Shown piece by piece: positions 1-7,401 of a stretch of DNA of 39,053 nucleotides (positions are counted from its first letter, which is position 1; each line of letters starts with the position of its first letter). The stretch spans positions 1 to 39,053 of the forward strand of contig DLRJ01000148.1 of NCBI GenBank assembly GCA_002500485.1, in the 5' to 3' direction. Below the pieces are notes generated by a model. That model saw nothing but the letters and a program-made list of their open reading frames with translations, was not told the DNA's origin and searched no databases. Origin of the DNA: Dehalococcoidia bacterium UBA7891. GTDB taxonomy: Bacteria; Chloroflexota; Dehalococcoidia; Lucifugimonadales; UBA826. The translations under genes were made by a program, and so were the position numbers.

Positions 1-724
1 AGAATATGTGATAAACGGGCGGAAGATGTTCATTAGTAACGGGGATAATGGGAATGCCTTCGCCCTAATGGCCAAAACGGATCCCAATTCAAATCCAAGA
101 CACCGAGGAATAAGCTGTTTTATTTTTGAAAAACCAACTGAAGGTTTTAAGGTAGGTCAGCACCTGGATAAATTGGGCTATAGAGGTTTGGATACCTGCG
201 AGTTGATCTTTGACGACTGCAGAGTGCCTGTTGACAATCTTATTGGAGGAGAAGAAGGGCGCGGATTTGGCCAGGTAATGAACGGGTTGGAGACAGGGAG
301 GATTAATGTGGCTGCAAGGGCTGTGGGTGTTGCACAAGCCGCCTTAGAGGCCTCGGTGTCATACTCCAAGAAACGCTCGGCTTTCGGCAAACTGATATCA
401 GAACATCAAGCAATCCAATTGAAGTTAGCTGAAATGGCTGCAAAAGTTCATGCAGCTCGCTTAATGGTCTACGACGCAGCAAGTAAGAAAGATTCTGGGG
501 AAAGGAATGATCTTGAGACCGCAATGGCCAAATTGTTCGCGAGTGAGGTTTGTGGAGAGGTTGCTATGGAGGCTATGCGTGTTCATGGTGGGGTTGGTTA
601 TACAAAAGACTTGCCGGTAGAACGATATTACAGAGATGCACCTCTAATGATTATTGGCGAAGGAACAAACGAGATTATGAAGCTAGTAATTGCTAGGCGG
701 TTGCTTGAAAAATATTCAGATTGA
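1..724 (+). CDS. Acyl-CoA dehydrogenase, C-terminal part (cut by window start)
   Basis: FAD-dependent acyl-CoA dehydrogenase acting in beta-oxidation or a related acyl-CoA pathway. The reading frame is open from base 2 with no start, so the N-terminal part lies outside the window; about 240 residues are visible. The visible part begins in the middle beta domain (YVINGRKMFISNG, the usual substrate/FAD-side strand) and runs through the C-terminal four-helix domain, with the family motifs KRSAFGK, RVHGGVGYTKD and IGEGTNEIMK. The Glu of EGTNEI (codon 659-661) aligns with the catalytic base of the medium-chain family. The MaoC-family gene starts 18 bp downstream and is probably co-transcribed. The acyl chain specificity cannot be read from this part. 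Confidence 0.93.
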   Translation, partial: EYVINGRKMFISNGDNGNAFALMAKTDPNSNPRHRGISCFIFEKPTEGFKVGQHLDKLGYRGLDTCELIFDDCRVPVDNLIGGEEGRGFGQVMNGLETGRINVAARAVGVAQAALEASVSYSKKRSAFGKLISEHQAIQLKLAEMAAKVHAARLMVYDAASKKDSGERNDLETAMAKLFASEVCGEVAMEAMRVHGGVGYTKDLPVERYYRDAPLMIIGEGTNEIMKLVIARRLLEKYSD

Positions 725-742
725 TTAATAAGCAGGAAAAAA

Positions 743-1225
743 ATGACTTCAAAAAAAATTATTGTCGATTCTAGGGACAGTTTTGGAGGGTGGTTTGAGG
801 AATTTTCCCCAGGGCAAATTTTTAAACACTGGCCAGGTAAAACCATTACAGAAATGGATAATCATTTATTTTCTTTATTGACAATGAATGATAACCCTCT
901 CCACACAGATGAAAATTACATGTCAGAACACCAACATGGTAAAACTCTTGTAAACGGATTACTGGTGATGAGCCTGGTTGTCGGAATGAGCGTTCGACAA
1001 ACTTCAGGTAAGGCTATCGCCAACTTACTTTACGAATCTGTTACACATGATGGACCTACATTTCATGGAGATACTATTTATGCTGAGAGTGAAGTTCTGA
1101 CAGTGACTGCATCCCAGAGCAGAAATGACAGAGGTCTGGTCTATATTGAGAGTCGAGGGATAAACCAAAAAAAAGAAAAAATACTTACGTTGAGACGGAA
1201 ATTTTTGGTACAAAAAAGATCATAA
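743..1225 (+). CDS. MaoC-like (R)-specific enoyl-CoA hydratase family protein
   Basis: A 160-residue single hot-dog-fold protein of the MaoC family, which hydrates enoyl-CoA thioesters (known members include R-hydratases and mesaconyl-CoA hydratase). The hydratase-2 signature is visible as NDNPLHTDENY, in which the Asp and His are the catalytic pair. The following HGKTLVNGLLVMSLVVGM matches the conserved G-hxhMxh helix. An AGGA ribosome site precedes the ATG. The gene follows an acyl-CoA dehydrogenase by 18 bp, so dehydrogenation followed by hydration of a CoA ester is a reasonable pathway inference. The exact substrate is unknown. Confidence 0.88.
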   Translation: MTSKKIIVDSRDSFGGWFEEFSPGQIFKHWPGKTITEMDNHLFSLLTMNDNPLHTDENYMSEHQHGKTLVNGLLVMSLVVGMSVRQTSGKAIANLLYESVTHDGPTFHGDTIYAESEVLTVTASQSRNDRGLVYIESRGINQKKEKILTLRRKFLVQKRS

Positions 1226-1256
1226 ACAATATAGCACGGCTTATTTAAAGGACAAC

Positions 1257-2093
1257 ATGACAAAATTTGCTGATTCGCTCCAAGATATTTCAGTATCAAA
1301 AAAATCCCTCCTCACCATAGGACTGGACCCAGACCCAGTTAAGATGCCAGTATCGGATGTTTTTGAGTTTTGCAAGCTTATTATTGATCACACTGAGGGG
1401 TTTACTGCGGCTTATAAGCCTAATTTAGGCTTTTTTGAGGCATTTGGTTTGGAAGGATTAAAGTCCCTTGAAAAAGTGATTGATCACATCAAGTCCAATT
1501 ATTCCGACGTTCTAATAATTGGTGACGCTAAAAGAGGTGATATAGCACCTACAAGTTCCAAATATGCATATGCTATGTTTGAGATTTGGGATTTCGATGC
1601 AGTTACTGTTAATGCCTTTTCTGGATTGGATTCCATTGAACCATTTCTTAGATACACGGATCGTGGCGTTTTTGTATGGTGTAAATCTTCAAATCCTGAC
1701 GGATATCAATTACAGGATCTTGTAGTAAAAGGAACCACAGACAGAAAGATTTATCAGGTCATTGCTGAGTATTGTGTTTCTTGGAACAATGAAGGGAATT
1801 TAGGGTTGGTAGTTGGAGCGACCTATCCTGATGAATTGAAAATTGTAAGGGATATAGTAGGAGAATTACCAATATTGGTTCCCGGAATTGGGTCACAATC
1901 TGGAGACTTAGAAGCATCAGTTAGAGTTGGGCTAGGTAGGGAAAACCATGGATTACTTGTAAGTTCTTCAAGGGGAATTATATATGCCTCGTCTGATCGA
2001 AATAATTTCGGGTCAGCTGCTGCAAATACAGCTGCGAATCTTCGAGAAAATATTAATAATATCTTGGAAGATTTAGGACGAAGTTTTATTTAA
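1257..2093 (+). CDS. pyrF: Orotidine 5'-phosphate decarboxylase, type 2
   Basis: Catalyses the last step of UMP synthesis, decarboxylation of OMP, in the cytosol. The 278-residue length fits the longer type 2 subfamily. The catalytic Asp-Lys-x-x-Asp array is seen as DAKRGDI at residues 90-96 (Lys92). The N-terminal GLDPDP and AYKPNLGFFEAFG segments and the phosphate-binding end (VPGIGSQSGD, then SSSRGI) are also intact. An AAAGGA site lies 4-5 bases before the ATG. It is followed 8 bp later by the DUF951 gene. No other pyrimidine genes are present in the window. Confidence 0.95.
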   Translation: MTKFADSLQDISVSKKSLLTIGLDPDPVKMPVSDVFEFCKLIIDHTEGFTAAYKPNLGFFEAFGLEGLKSLEKVIDHIKSNYSDVLIIGDAKRGDIAPTSSKYAYAMFEIWDFDAVTVNAFSGLDSIEPFLRYTDRGVFVWCKSSNPDGYQLQDLVVKGTTDRKIYQVIAEYCVSWNNEGNLGLVVGATYPDELKIVRDIVGELPILVPGIGSQSGDLEASVRVGLGRENHGLLVSSSRGIIYASSDRNNFGSAAANTAANLRENINNILEDLGRSFI

Positions 2094-2101
2094 CAGGTAA
2101 G

Positions 2102-2305
2102 GTGGCAAGAAACGATATGGTAACGGACTACTCCCTCGGGGACATCATAACCTTGAAGAAAAAACATCCGTGTGGAGAGGTAATATGGAGGGTAGACAGG
2201 ATAGGGGCGGATATAGGAATTGTGTGCCGAGGGTGTAATCGAAGACTTATCATACCAAGATCAGATTTGGAAAAGAGAACTCGATCTCATAGAAAAACTG
2301 AATAA
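2102..2305 (+). CDS. DUF951 family small protein
   Basis: A 67-residue protein with the layout of DUF951: LGDIITLKKKHPCG near the start, a central GADIGIVCRGCNRRL and PRSDLEKR near the end. His22, Cys24, Cys42 and Cys45 form a plausible zinc site (inference). The start is GTG, supported by an AGGTAAGG-like site just after the pyrF stop. Family function is not established; it is a small conserved protein of Gram-positive-type bacteria. Close spacing suggests co-transcription with pyrF. Confidence 0.82.
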   Translation: MARNDMVTDYSLGDIITLKKKHPCGEVIWRVDRIGADIGIVCRGCNRRLIIPRSDLEKRTRSHRKTE

Positions 2306-2342
2306 GGATTCGCCTCATTAATTTGGAAAGTTAAATTATTCG

Positions 2343-2371
2343 TTGACATGCTTGGTTCCCGTATTTAAGAT
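2343..2371 (+). promoter_or_regulatory. Sigma70-type promoter for the DUF151 gene
   Basis: A perfect -35 TTGACA (2343-2348), a 17-bp spacer and a -10 TAAGAT (2366-2371). Transcription should start near 2378, giving a leader of about 38 nt before the TTG start at 2416. This is among the best-matching promoters in the window and separates the pyrF run from the following gene. Confidence 0.65.
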
Positions 2372-2415
2372 TTGATTCTTCTCTATTAAACCGCGATGCT
2401 AGGAGGCCAATCAAG

Positions 2416-2946
2416 TTGCTGGAACTCGAAATTGAAAGTATTCGTGTGAGACAAGAAACCCAGCAAAGGGCCGTTGTATTAAAAGTTAAAGACTCGGATT
2501 TGTACCTTCCTATATTCATTGGCCAATTTGAAGTCGAAGCTATCAGGTTCAAACTCATGGAGGTGGAAGTTCAAAGGCCGATGACACATGATTTACTTGG
2601 GTCTGTAATAGGAGATTTGGGCGGAACTATACACAGTATTGTTGTGTCAGAACTTAAGGATGATACTTTTTTCGCGAAAATTGTAATTGATACTAACGGT
2701 ACCCTAATTGAAATAGACGCAAGACCCAGTGATGCCCTTGCACTGGCTGTTCGCTCTGAGGCGCCAATATATGCAGAGGACGAAGTGGTGGAGAAAGCTG
2801 GAGTATCTCTTGATGTGGAACCAGAAAGTGCCGACACGAAAGGATCTGAAGAAAAGCAGGTAAATGAAGAAGAATTAGAGGGCCTTTCGGCGTTCACGGA
2901 TTTTATCGATTCGCTAGATTTAGAAGACATAGGCAACAAGGGTTGA
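2416..2946 (+). CDS. Bifunctional nuclease family protein (DUF151)
   Basis: A 176-residue protein of the DUF151 / bifunctional nuclease fold. Visible family features are the N-terminal strand pattern VVLKVKDSDLYLPIFIGQFEVEAI (split as LYLPIFIG plus EAIRF), PMTHDLLGSVIGDLGG in the middle, and IDARPSDALALAVRSEAPIYAEDEVV, the most conserved block. The C-terminal 40 residues are acidic and end in FTDFIDSLDLEDI, a common short helix in the family. The start is TTG, chosen because a strong AGGAGG (2401-2406) lies 9 bases upstream. Plant members are reported to have RNase/DNase activity; the role in bacteria is unsettled. Confidence 0.85.
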   Translation: MLELEIESIRVRQETQQRAVVLKVKDSDLYLPIFIGQFEVEAIRFKLMEVEVQRPMTHDLLGSVIGDLGGTIHSIVVSELKDDTFFAKIVIDTNGTLIEIDARPSDALALAVRSEAPIYAEDEVVEKAGVSLDVEPESADTKGSEEKQVNEEELEGLSAFTDFIDSLDLEDIGNKG

Positions 2947-2966
2947 GAGGCCCAATTATTGAACTT

Positions 2967-2994
2967 TTGACCCAAAGAAATACATTGTGATAAA
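2967..2994 (+). promoter_or_regulatory. ATP synthase operon promoter
   Basis: TTGACC (2967-2972), a 16-bp spacer and GATAAA (2989-2994), with an extended -10 TG at 2986-2987. The predicted start near 3001 leaves a leader of about 20 nt containing the GTGAGG ribosome site of the first gene. The -10 element is inside the Rex operator described separately. Confidence 0.55.
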
Positions 2995-3002
2995 GTTAAC
3001 AA
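2985..3002. promoter_or_regulatory. Rex operator upstream of the ATP synthase operon
   Basis: The 18-bp site TTGTGATAAAGTTAACAA matches the known Rex operator form TTGTGAA-N4-TTCACAA at 12 of the 14 defined positions, with both TTGT and ACAA ends intact. It covers the -10 element of the ATP synthase promoter, an ideal place for repression. A Rex gene lies at 9968-10615, at the far end of the same operon. Family knowledge: Rex leaves DNA when NADH is high relative to NAD+. Binding here is inferred from sequence only. Confidence 0.7.
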
Positions 3003-3020
3003 CCGTTCGTGTGAGGCCTT

Positions 3021-3245
3021 ATGAATACCAAAAAATATGGGGCTATTGTTCGTTTGGTGGGAGTTGGGTGGTACGTTGGTATTTGCATAGGCGTAGGTGC
3101 ATGGGCGGGTCTATGGGCTGATAACCGGTTTGGACTTAGCCCAATACTCACCCTTGCTGGAATCACCATAGGTCTTGTGGTGGCTTTGACCGGTATGATA
3201 AGAATGCTGATGGCAGTTCTTAGATATGTGTCAGAATCCGATTGA
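3021..3245 (+). CDS. AtpZ/AtpI-family membrane protein
   Basis: A 74-residue protein with two membrane segments (about residues 9-31 and 40-66) separated by a short loop with DNRFGLSP, the layout of the AtpI/AtpZ family found at the head of many ATP synthase operons. Family members assist c-ring assembly or ion supply. It is the first gene of the operon, has a GTGAGG ribosome site directly before the ATG, and is followed by the gene for subunit a after 18 bp. Position and topology support the call more than any single residue does. Confidence 0.8.
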   Translation: MNTKKYGAIVRLVGVGWYVGICIGVGAWAGLWADNRFGLSPILTLAGITIGLVVALTGMIRMLMAVLRYVSESD

Positions 3246-3263
3246 GTAGGAGTTTCAAAAGTA

Positions 3264-4427
3264 GTGTCAAAGATACTGGGTAACCCCAGATCATTAGCTA
3301 TATTGATAATATGCGTGGCCGTACTCGCGGTAAGCATATTGGGTGGAGCCCTAGGTAACACTTTGGGGTTCGGCTTTTTTGCTTCTTCTTTGCCCGCAAT
3401 TCAACTTCCTGCAGAAAAAGTAACTGACGGTTTTAATACGCCAATTGGCAAATGGGACTTGATGAACACGATGGTTACTACTTGGTTGGCCATGTTAGTG
3501 CTCATCGTTATCTCTTTGGTAATAAGAAAAAATCTGAAAGACGTGCCAAGTAGGCTACAAGCCCTATTTGAATTAATAATAGAATTTTTTCTTGCACTTT
3601 GCGAACAGATAGCTGGCAAAGAGAAGGCTAGAAGATTTTTCCCGCTAGTTTTCACGATTTTTATTTTTATAGTTGCAGCAAACTGGATGGGGATATTACC
3701 TGGGTTTGGTACTGTAGGCCGCATCGCAGGACCGGAAGAAATTGCACATCACCATGACGCCCATGACTATCATGACCCAGCCCTCATGCAGACGACCCTT
3801 GAGTCAAAAGAAAGCAAGGCAAAATCCCATGCGTCAGGTGAGACCCATGGGGATGATCATGACTCGCACCTGGGGGCGGTTAAACTACACGTTTTTCGAG
3901 ATTATAAATCTGTTCCTTTAGCGACCTTGTCACCAGGTTCTTTGGAAGAGGAACTTACATTTTCTCAATATGGAGAAAATCACGGCAATGTGGGTGAGGG
4001 GAAAAGGGCCGGTCACTTAGTTCCTTTTTTGAGGAGCGCCAATACGGATCTAAATATGTCTTTAGCGATTGCCCTTATTGCAATGGTAATGGTCCATTTT
4101 TGGGGATTTAGTATCCTGGGATTCTTCGGTCATGCGGGAAAATTTATAAGCTTTAAATCGGGGCCGATTGGTTTTTTTGTGGGTATTCTTGAACTCATAA
4201 GTGAATTAGGGAGAGTGATTAGTTTCACTTTTAGGTTATTTGGCAATATATTTGCCGGTGAGGTTCTTCTTATGGCAATGGCATTCTTGTTGCCATTAAT
4301 AGGAATAATTCCATTCTTAGGTTTGGAATTGTTCGTTGGATTAATACAAGCCTTTGTTTTTGCAATGCTTACTCTAGTTTTCGCATCTATGGCAAGCATA
4401 AGTCACGATGATGGAGATCATCACTGA
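3264..4427 (+). CDS. atpB: F1Fo ATP synthase subunit a, with His-rich insert
   Basis: The proton-channel stator subunit of Fo, 387 residues against a usual 230-290. The essential Arg is Arg324 in FTFRLFGNIFAGE, and the upstream ELISELGRVIS block is typical. Membrane helices are seen near residues 10-30, 70-88, 125-145, 262-287, 303-318, 330-350 and 352-376. After the conserved WMGILPGFGT (to residue 150) comes an insert of about 95 residues (about 154-250) with 12 histidines and many Asp/Glu, before the usual TDLN..LA helix resumes at 261. By the E. coli topology this loop is on the outer, proton-entry side. The C-terminus is also His/Asp-rich (HDDGDHH). The start is GTG at 3264 with GGAG upstream. 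Confidence 0.95.
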   Translation: MSKILGNPRSLAILIICVAVLAVSILGGALGNTLGFGFFASSLPAIQLPAEKVTDGFNTPIGKWDLMNTMVTTWLAMLVLIVISLVIRKNLKDVPSRLQALFELIIEFFLALCEQIAGKEKARRFFPLVFTIFIFIVAANWMGILPGFGTVGRIAGPEEIAHHHDAHDYHDPALMQTTLESKESKAKSHASGETHGDDHDSHLGAVKLHVFRDYKSVPLATLSPGSLEEELTFSQYGENHGNVGEGKRAGHLVPFLRSANTDLNMSLAIALIAMVMVHFWGFSILGFFGHAGKFISFKSGPIGFFVGILELISELGRVISFTFRLFGNIFAGEVLLMAMAFLLPLIGIIPFLGLELFVGLIQAFVFAMLTLVFASMASISHDDGDHH

Positions 4428-4453
4428 AACATTAAATGAGAACGTTTCAGTGA
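4421..4453 (+). repeat. Intercistronic hairpin between atpB and atpE
   Basis: A perfect 10-bp inverted repeat (TCACTGAAAC at 4421-4430, GTTTCAGTGA at 4444-4453) with a 13-nt loop. The left arm includes the atpB stop codon. No U-run follows, so it does not look like an intrinsic terminator. A stability or processing element that sets c-subunit mRNA level, or an RNA-binding site, is the natural inference, because c is needed in many more copies than a. Confidence 0.6.
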
Positions 4454-4488
4454 AAATATAAACGTAATCAAAATTTAAGGAGTTTGAA

Positions 4489-4713
4489 ATGGAAGGAGAC
4501 ATAATGAACGTGGGTGCCGGTCTCGCGATCGGACTTGGAGCTATCGGTCCCGGCATCGGTATTGGTATGCTTGCCTCGAAGGCCATGGAAGCCTTGGGTC
4601 GTAATCCTGAAGCAGGTGCTCAGATACAACAGAACATGATTCTGGCTATTGCGTTCACGGAAGCTATCGCTATTTATGCTCTAGTTGTCGCTATCATAAT
4701 TAAATTCGTCTAG
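4489..4713 (+). CDS. atpE: F1Fo ATP synthase subunit c
   Basis: The c-ring proteolipid, 74 residues, with two hydrophobic helices joined by the polar loop ALGRNPEA. The ion-carrying carboxylate is Glu58 (AFTEAIAIYALV). The Na+-type signature (Gln in helix 1 plus Ser/Thr after the Glu) is absent: helix 1 reads GPGIGIGM and the Glu is followed by Ala-Ile, so proton coupling is the better inference. Two start codons each have a ribosome site: ATG 4489 (AAGGAG at 4477-4482) and ATG 4504 (GGAAGGAG at 4491-4498, inside the first five codons). The shorter form, 69 residues, would still be complete. Confidence 0.95.
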   Translation: MEGDIMNVGAGLAIGLGAIGPGIGIGMLASKAMEALGRNPEAGAQIQQNMILAIAFTEAIAIYALVVAIIIKFV

Positions 4714-4790
4714 TGGTTGGGTCTCATTTAGCATCTTAATTGCCATTGGGGTATAGGTGCCGACGAGTACTTCATAAATAGGAGTTCGGT

Positions 4791-5288
4791 ATGGGAGATC
4801 TTGGAATAAATCTGCCAGGACTGATAACACAGATTATCAGTTTTGTAATATTGTTTGTCATATTGTCAAAGGTCTTATATAAGCCTTTGGTAGCAATGTT
4901 GGATCAAAGAGCAGAAAAAATTACAGCCGGATTAGAGGCTGCAGAAAAGGCAAAAGAAGAGGCAGCCAAATCGGAAGAAGCGATTCAGGAGCAACTTCAG
5001 GAAGCTAGATCTGAGGGGCAGAAACTAGTTGCACAGGCAAGAGAGACTGCTGATAGATTTAGGGAAGAAGAGATGGCTAAAGTAAGAGAGGACCTAGATG
5101 CAGAAAGATCTAGGGCAGAATCTAACATTCAGAGAGAGAGAGATGCCGCAATAGAGGAGCTTCGTAAAGAGTTTGCAAGCTTGGCTATTACAGCTGCAGA
5201 AAAGGTAGTAAAAACTTCACTCGATGAGGAAGGACACCGCACTCTTATTGAAGGCGTTTTGAACGAAGAAGGGTCGAGGAATAACTAG
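4791..5288 (+). CDS. atpF: F1Fo ATP synthase subunit b
   Basis: The peripheral stalk subunit, 165 residues, of normal length. A single N-terminal membrane helix (about residues 9-30) is followed by the standard LYKPLVAMLDQRAEKI transition and a long, highly charged, heptad-rich helix to the C-terminus (EEAAKSEEAIQEQLQEA, then EKVVKTSLDEEGHRTLIE). It docks to subunit a in the membrane and to delta/alpha at the top of F1. Only one b gene is present, so the stalk is expected to be a homodimer. Its stop is separated from the delta start by only 2 bases. Confidence 0.95.
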   Translation: MGDLGINLPGLITQIISFVILFVILSKVLYKPLVAMLDQRAEKITAGLEAAEKAKEEAAKSEEAIQEQLQEARSEGQKLVAQARETADRFREEEMAKVREDLDAERSRAESNIQRERDAAIEELRKEFASLAITAAEKVVKTSLDEEGHRTLIEGVLNEEGSRNN

Positions 5289-5290
5289 AT

Positions 5291-5824
5291 ATGGCTTTGT
5301 CAGCGAGAAGATATGCGCAGGCACTATTTTTGATAGCCGAAGAGAAAGGTGATCAAGAACAATGGCTTGCGGATCTAGAATTGCTCGCAGACTCCTCAAG
5401 AAATTCTGATTTCATCGCGTTTATAGACTCCCCGAAAATTGAAAATGTAAAGAAAATAGAAGTCATTAAAGAAGCTTTTTCAAAGTCTGTGTCAGAAATG
5501 GCATTGAATTTTGTTTCTTTGTTAGCTACTCGGAATTCTGTGGCTTCTCTCCCCAATATCGCAGATGCCTTTCAGGAATTAGTCGATTCAGAAAAAGGAG
5601 TGGAACGAGCAGAGATTGTTTCTGCGGTTAAACTCACGGATGCACAGGAAAGAGACATAGTGGGTAAATTGGCGCGGATGGTTGGGAAAGAACTGTCAGT
5701 TACAACCTACGTTGATGAGTCGATACTTGGGGGATACCTGGCTAGAGTAGGGGATAGATTGGTAGACGGGAGTGTTAAAACCCAATTGGAAAATATGCGC
5801 AGAGAGCTCATCAGGGGGGCTTGA
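5291..5824 (+). CDS. atpH: F1Fo ATP synthase subunit delta
   Basis: The peripheral stalk cap linking subunit b to alpha, 177 residues. It begins ALSARRYAQALFLIAEEKG, the usual N-terminal helix of the OSCP/delta family, and ends with the family pattern VDESILGGYLARVGDRLVDGSVKTQLENM. The start lies 2 bases after the atpF stop, consistent with translational coupling. No anomaly is seen. A 62-bp gap follows before atpA, with a GGAGG-type site (5878-5882). Confidence 0.95.
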   Translation: MALSARRYAQALFLIAEEKGDQEQWLADLELLADSSRNSDFIAFIDSPKIENVKKIEVIKEAFSKSVSEMALNFVSLLATRNSVASLPNIADAFQELVDSEKGVERAEIVSAVKLTDAQERDIVGKLARMVGKELSVTTYVDESILGGYLARVGDRLVDGSVKTQLENMRRELIRGA

Positions 5825-5886
5825 TCTTAGGTTAATGTATTCGGAAAACAAAATAAGCGGGTTATTCCCATAAAACGGAGGGTGAT

Positions 5887-7401
5887 ATGGCCGTCAGAGG
5901 ACAGGACATAGCATCGGTAATAAAAAAACAAATAGAAGGATTCGGTACCGACCTTGGTATGGTGGATGTAGGGACGGTGATTGAAGTAGGCGATGGTATT
6001 GCCCGAGTACATGGGCTGTCCGGTGTTGCCTACAATGAGTTGGTAGAATTCGAAGGTGGAGTGGCCGGAATGGCTTTGAACTTGGAGGAAGATAGCGTTG
6101 GTATTGTGATTCTAGGTGATCCATCAGGAATCAGCGAAGGTACCGAGGTTAGAGGAACTGGAAGAGTAATGCAGGTTCCAGTCGGGGAAGGACTTCTAGG
6201 TAGAGTTGTCGATGGGATTGGTAACGCCATTGATGGAAAAGGTCCAGTGGATACCAATGAGACTAGGGAAGTGGAAATTGTCGCCCCCAATGTGGCAATA
6301 AGGAAGTCCGTTGATACCCCTGTGCAGACAGGGATTAAGGCTGTGGATGCAATGATACCAATCGGACGTGGGCAAAGAGAGTTAATTATTGGAGACCGTA
6401 CAACAGGTAAAACAGCTATATGTACTGACGCCATCATTAACCAGAAGGGTGGGGATATGGTTTGTGTCTATGTTGCCGTTGGTCAGAAAGTTGGTAAGGT
6501 CGCCCAGATAGTCGGAATCCTAGAACAACAAGGCGCAATGGAACACACCATTGTTGTCGCAGCCAACGCATCTGATTCAGCTCCGGCTCAATATTTAGCT
6601 CCGTACACAGGATGTGCAATGGCTGAATATTTTATGGCTCAAGGTAAGGATGTCCTGATAGCCTATGACGATTTGTCCAAACACGCTTGGGCTTACAGAC
6701 AGATGTCGTTACTGCTGAAGAGGCCACCAGGCCGAGAAGCCTATCCTGGAGATGTTTTTTATCTTCATAGCAGGTTGTTAGAGAGGGCTGCAAAAATGGA
6801 TGATGCTCATGGTGGTGGGTCGATAACGGCTTTGCCAGTAATTGAAACTCAAGCTGGAGACGTATCAGCTTATGTCCCCACTAATGTTATATCCATTACA
6901 GATGGACAAATATACTTGGAACCGGAGCTCTTCAACTCGGGGACACGGCCAGCTGTTAACGTGGGAGTTTCTGTCTCCCGTGTAGGGAGTGCCGCCCAAA
7001 CTAGGGCAATGAGGGCAGTTGCAGGGCAGCTGAGACTTGAGCTAGCACAATATAGGGAACTTGTAACTTTTGCTCAATTTGGGACTGACGATCTTGACGC
7101 ATCTACACGTAGACAATTGGAAAGAGGACAGAGGAGTGTTGAGGTTTTGAAACAAGGTCAAAATGTGCCTTTACCGGTTGAACAGCAAGTCGCTATCTTA
7201 TATGCCTTAAACGAAGGATATTTAGACGACGTGGAAATAACTGACATAATCCGTTGGGAAGAAGCATTCCATGCATATATGAGTTCCAGCCATGGAGACC
7301 TTTTGAAAGTTATAGTAGATGAGGCAGATCTGAGCGATGACTCTCGGACTTCGCTGAATTCTGCGTTGGAAGAATTCAAAAAAAGTGGGTTGGCTAACTA
7401 A
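5887..7401 (+). CDS. atpA: F1Fo ATP synthase subunit alpha
   Basis: The non-catalytic nucleotide-binding subunit of F1, 504 residues, of standard length. The P-loop is GDRTTGKT at residues 169-176. Other family blocks visible are the N-terminal GDGIARVHGL, IGRGQRELIIGDR, AYDDLSKHAWAYR, LLKRPPGREAYPGDVFYLHSRLLERAA (split as PPGREAYPGD and HSRLLERAA) and SVSRVGSAAQ near the arginine finger. The stop (TAA 7399-7401) abuts the gamma start ATG at 7402, implying tight translational coupling. The sequence is intact. Confidence 0.98.
   Translation: MAVRGQDIASVIKKQIEGFGTDLGMVDVGTVIEVGDGIARVHGLSGVAYNELVEFEGGVAGMALNLEEDSVGIVILGDPSGISEGTEVRGTGRVMQVPVGEGLLGRVVDGIGNAIDGKGPVDTNETREVEIVAPNVAIRKSVDTPVQTGIKAVDAMIPIGRGQRELIIGDRTTGKTAICTDAIINQKGGDMVCVYVAVGQKVGKVAQIVGILEQQGAMEHTIVVAANASDSAPAQYLAPYTGCAMAEYFMAQGKDVLIAYDDLSKHAWAYRQMSLLLKRPPGREAYPGDVFYLHSRLLERAAKMDDAHGGGSITALPVIETQAGDVSAYVPTNVISITDGQIYLEPELFNSGTRPAVNVGVSVSRVGSAAQTRAMRAVAGQLRLELAQYRELVTFAQFGTDDLDASTRRQLERGQRSVEVLKQGQNVPLPVEQQVAILYALNEGYLDDVEITDIIRWEEAFHAYMSSSHGDLLKVIVDEADLSDDSRTSLNSALEEFKKSGLAN

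Noticed and set aside
4489..4713. A Na+-coupled c-ring.
   Set aside because: The Gln of helix 1 and the Ser/Thr after the ion-binding Glu are missing; the residues fit proton coupling.
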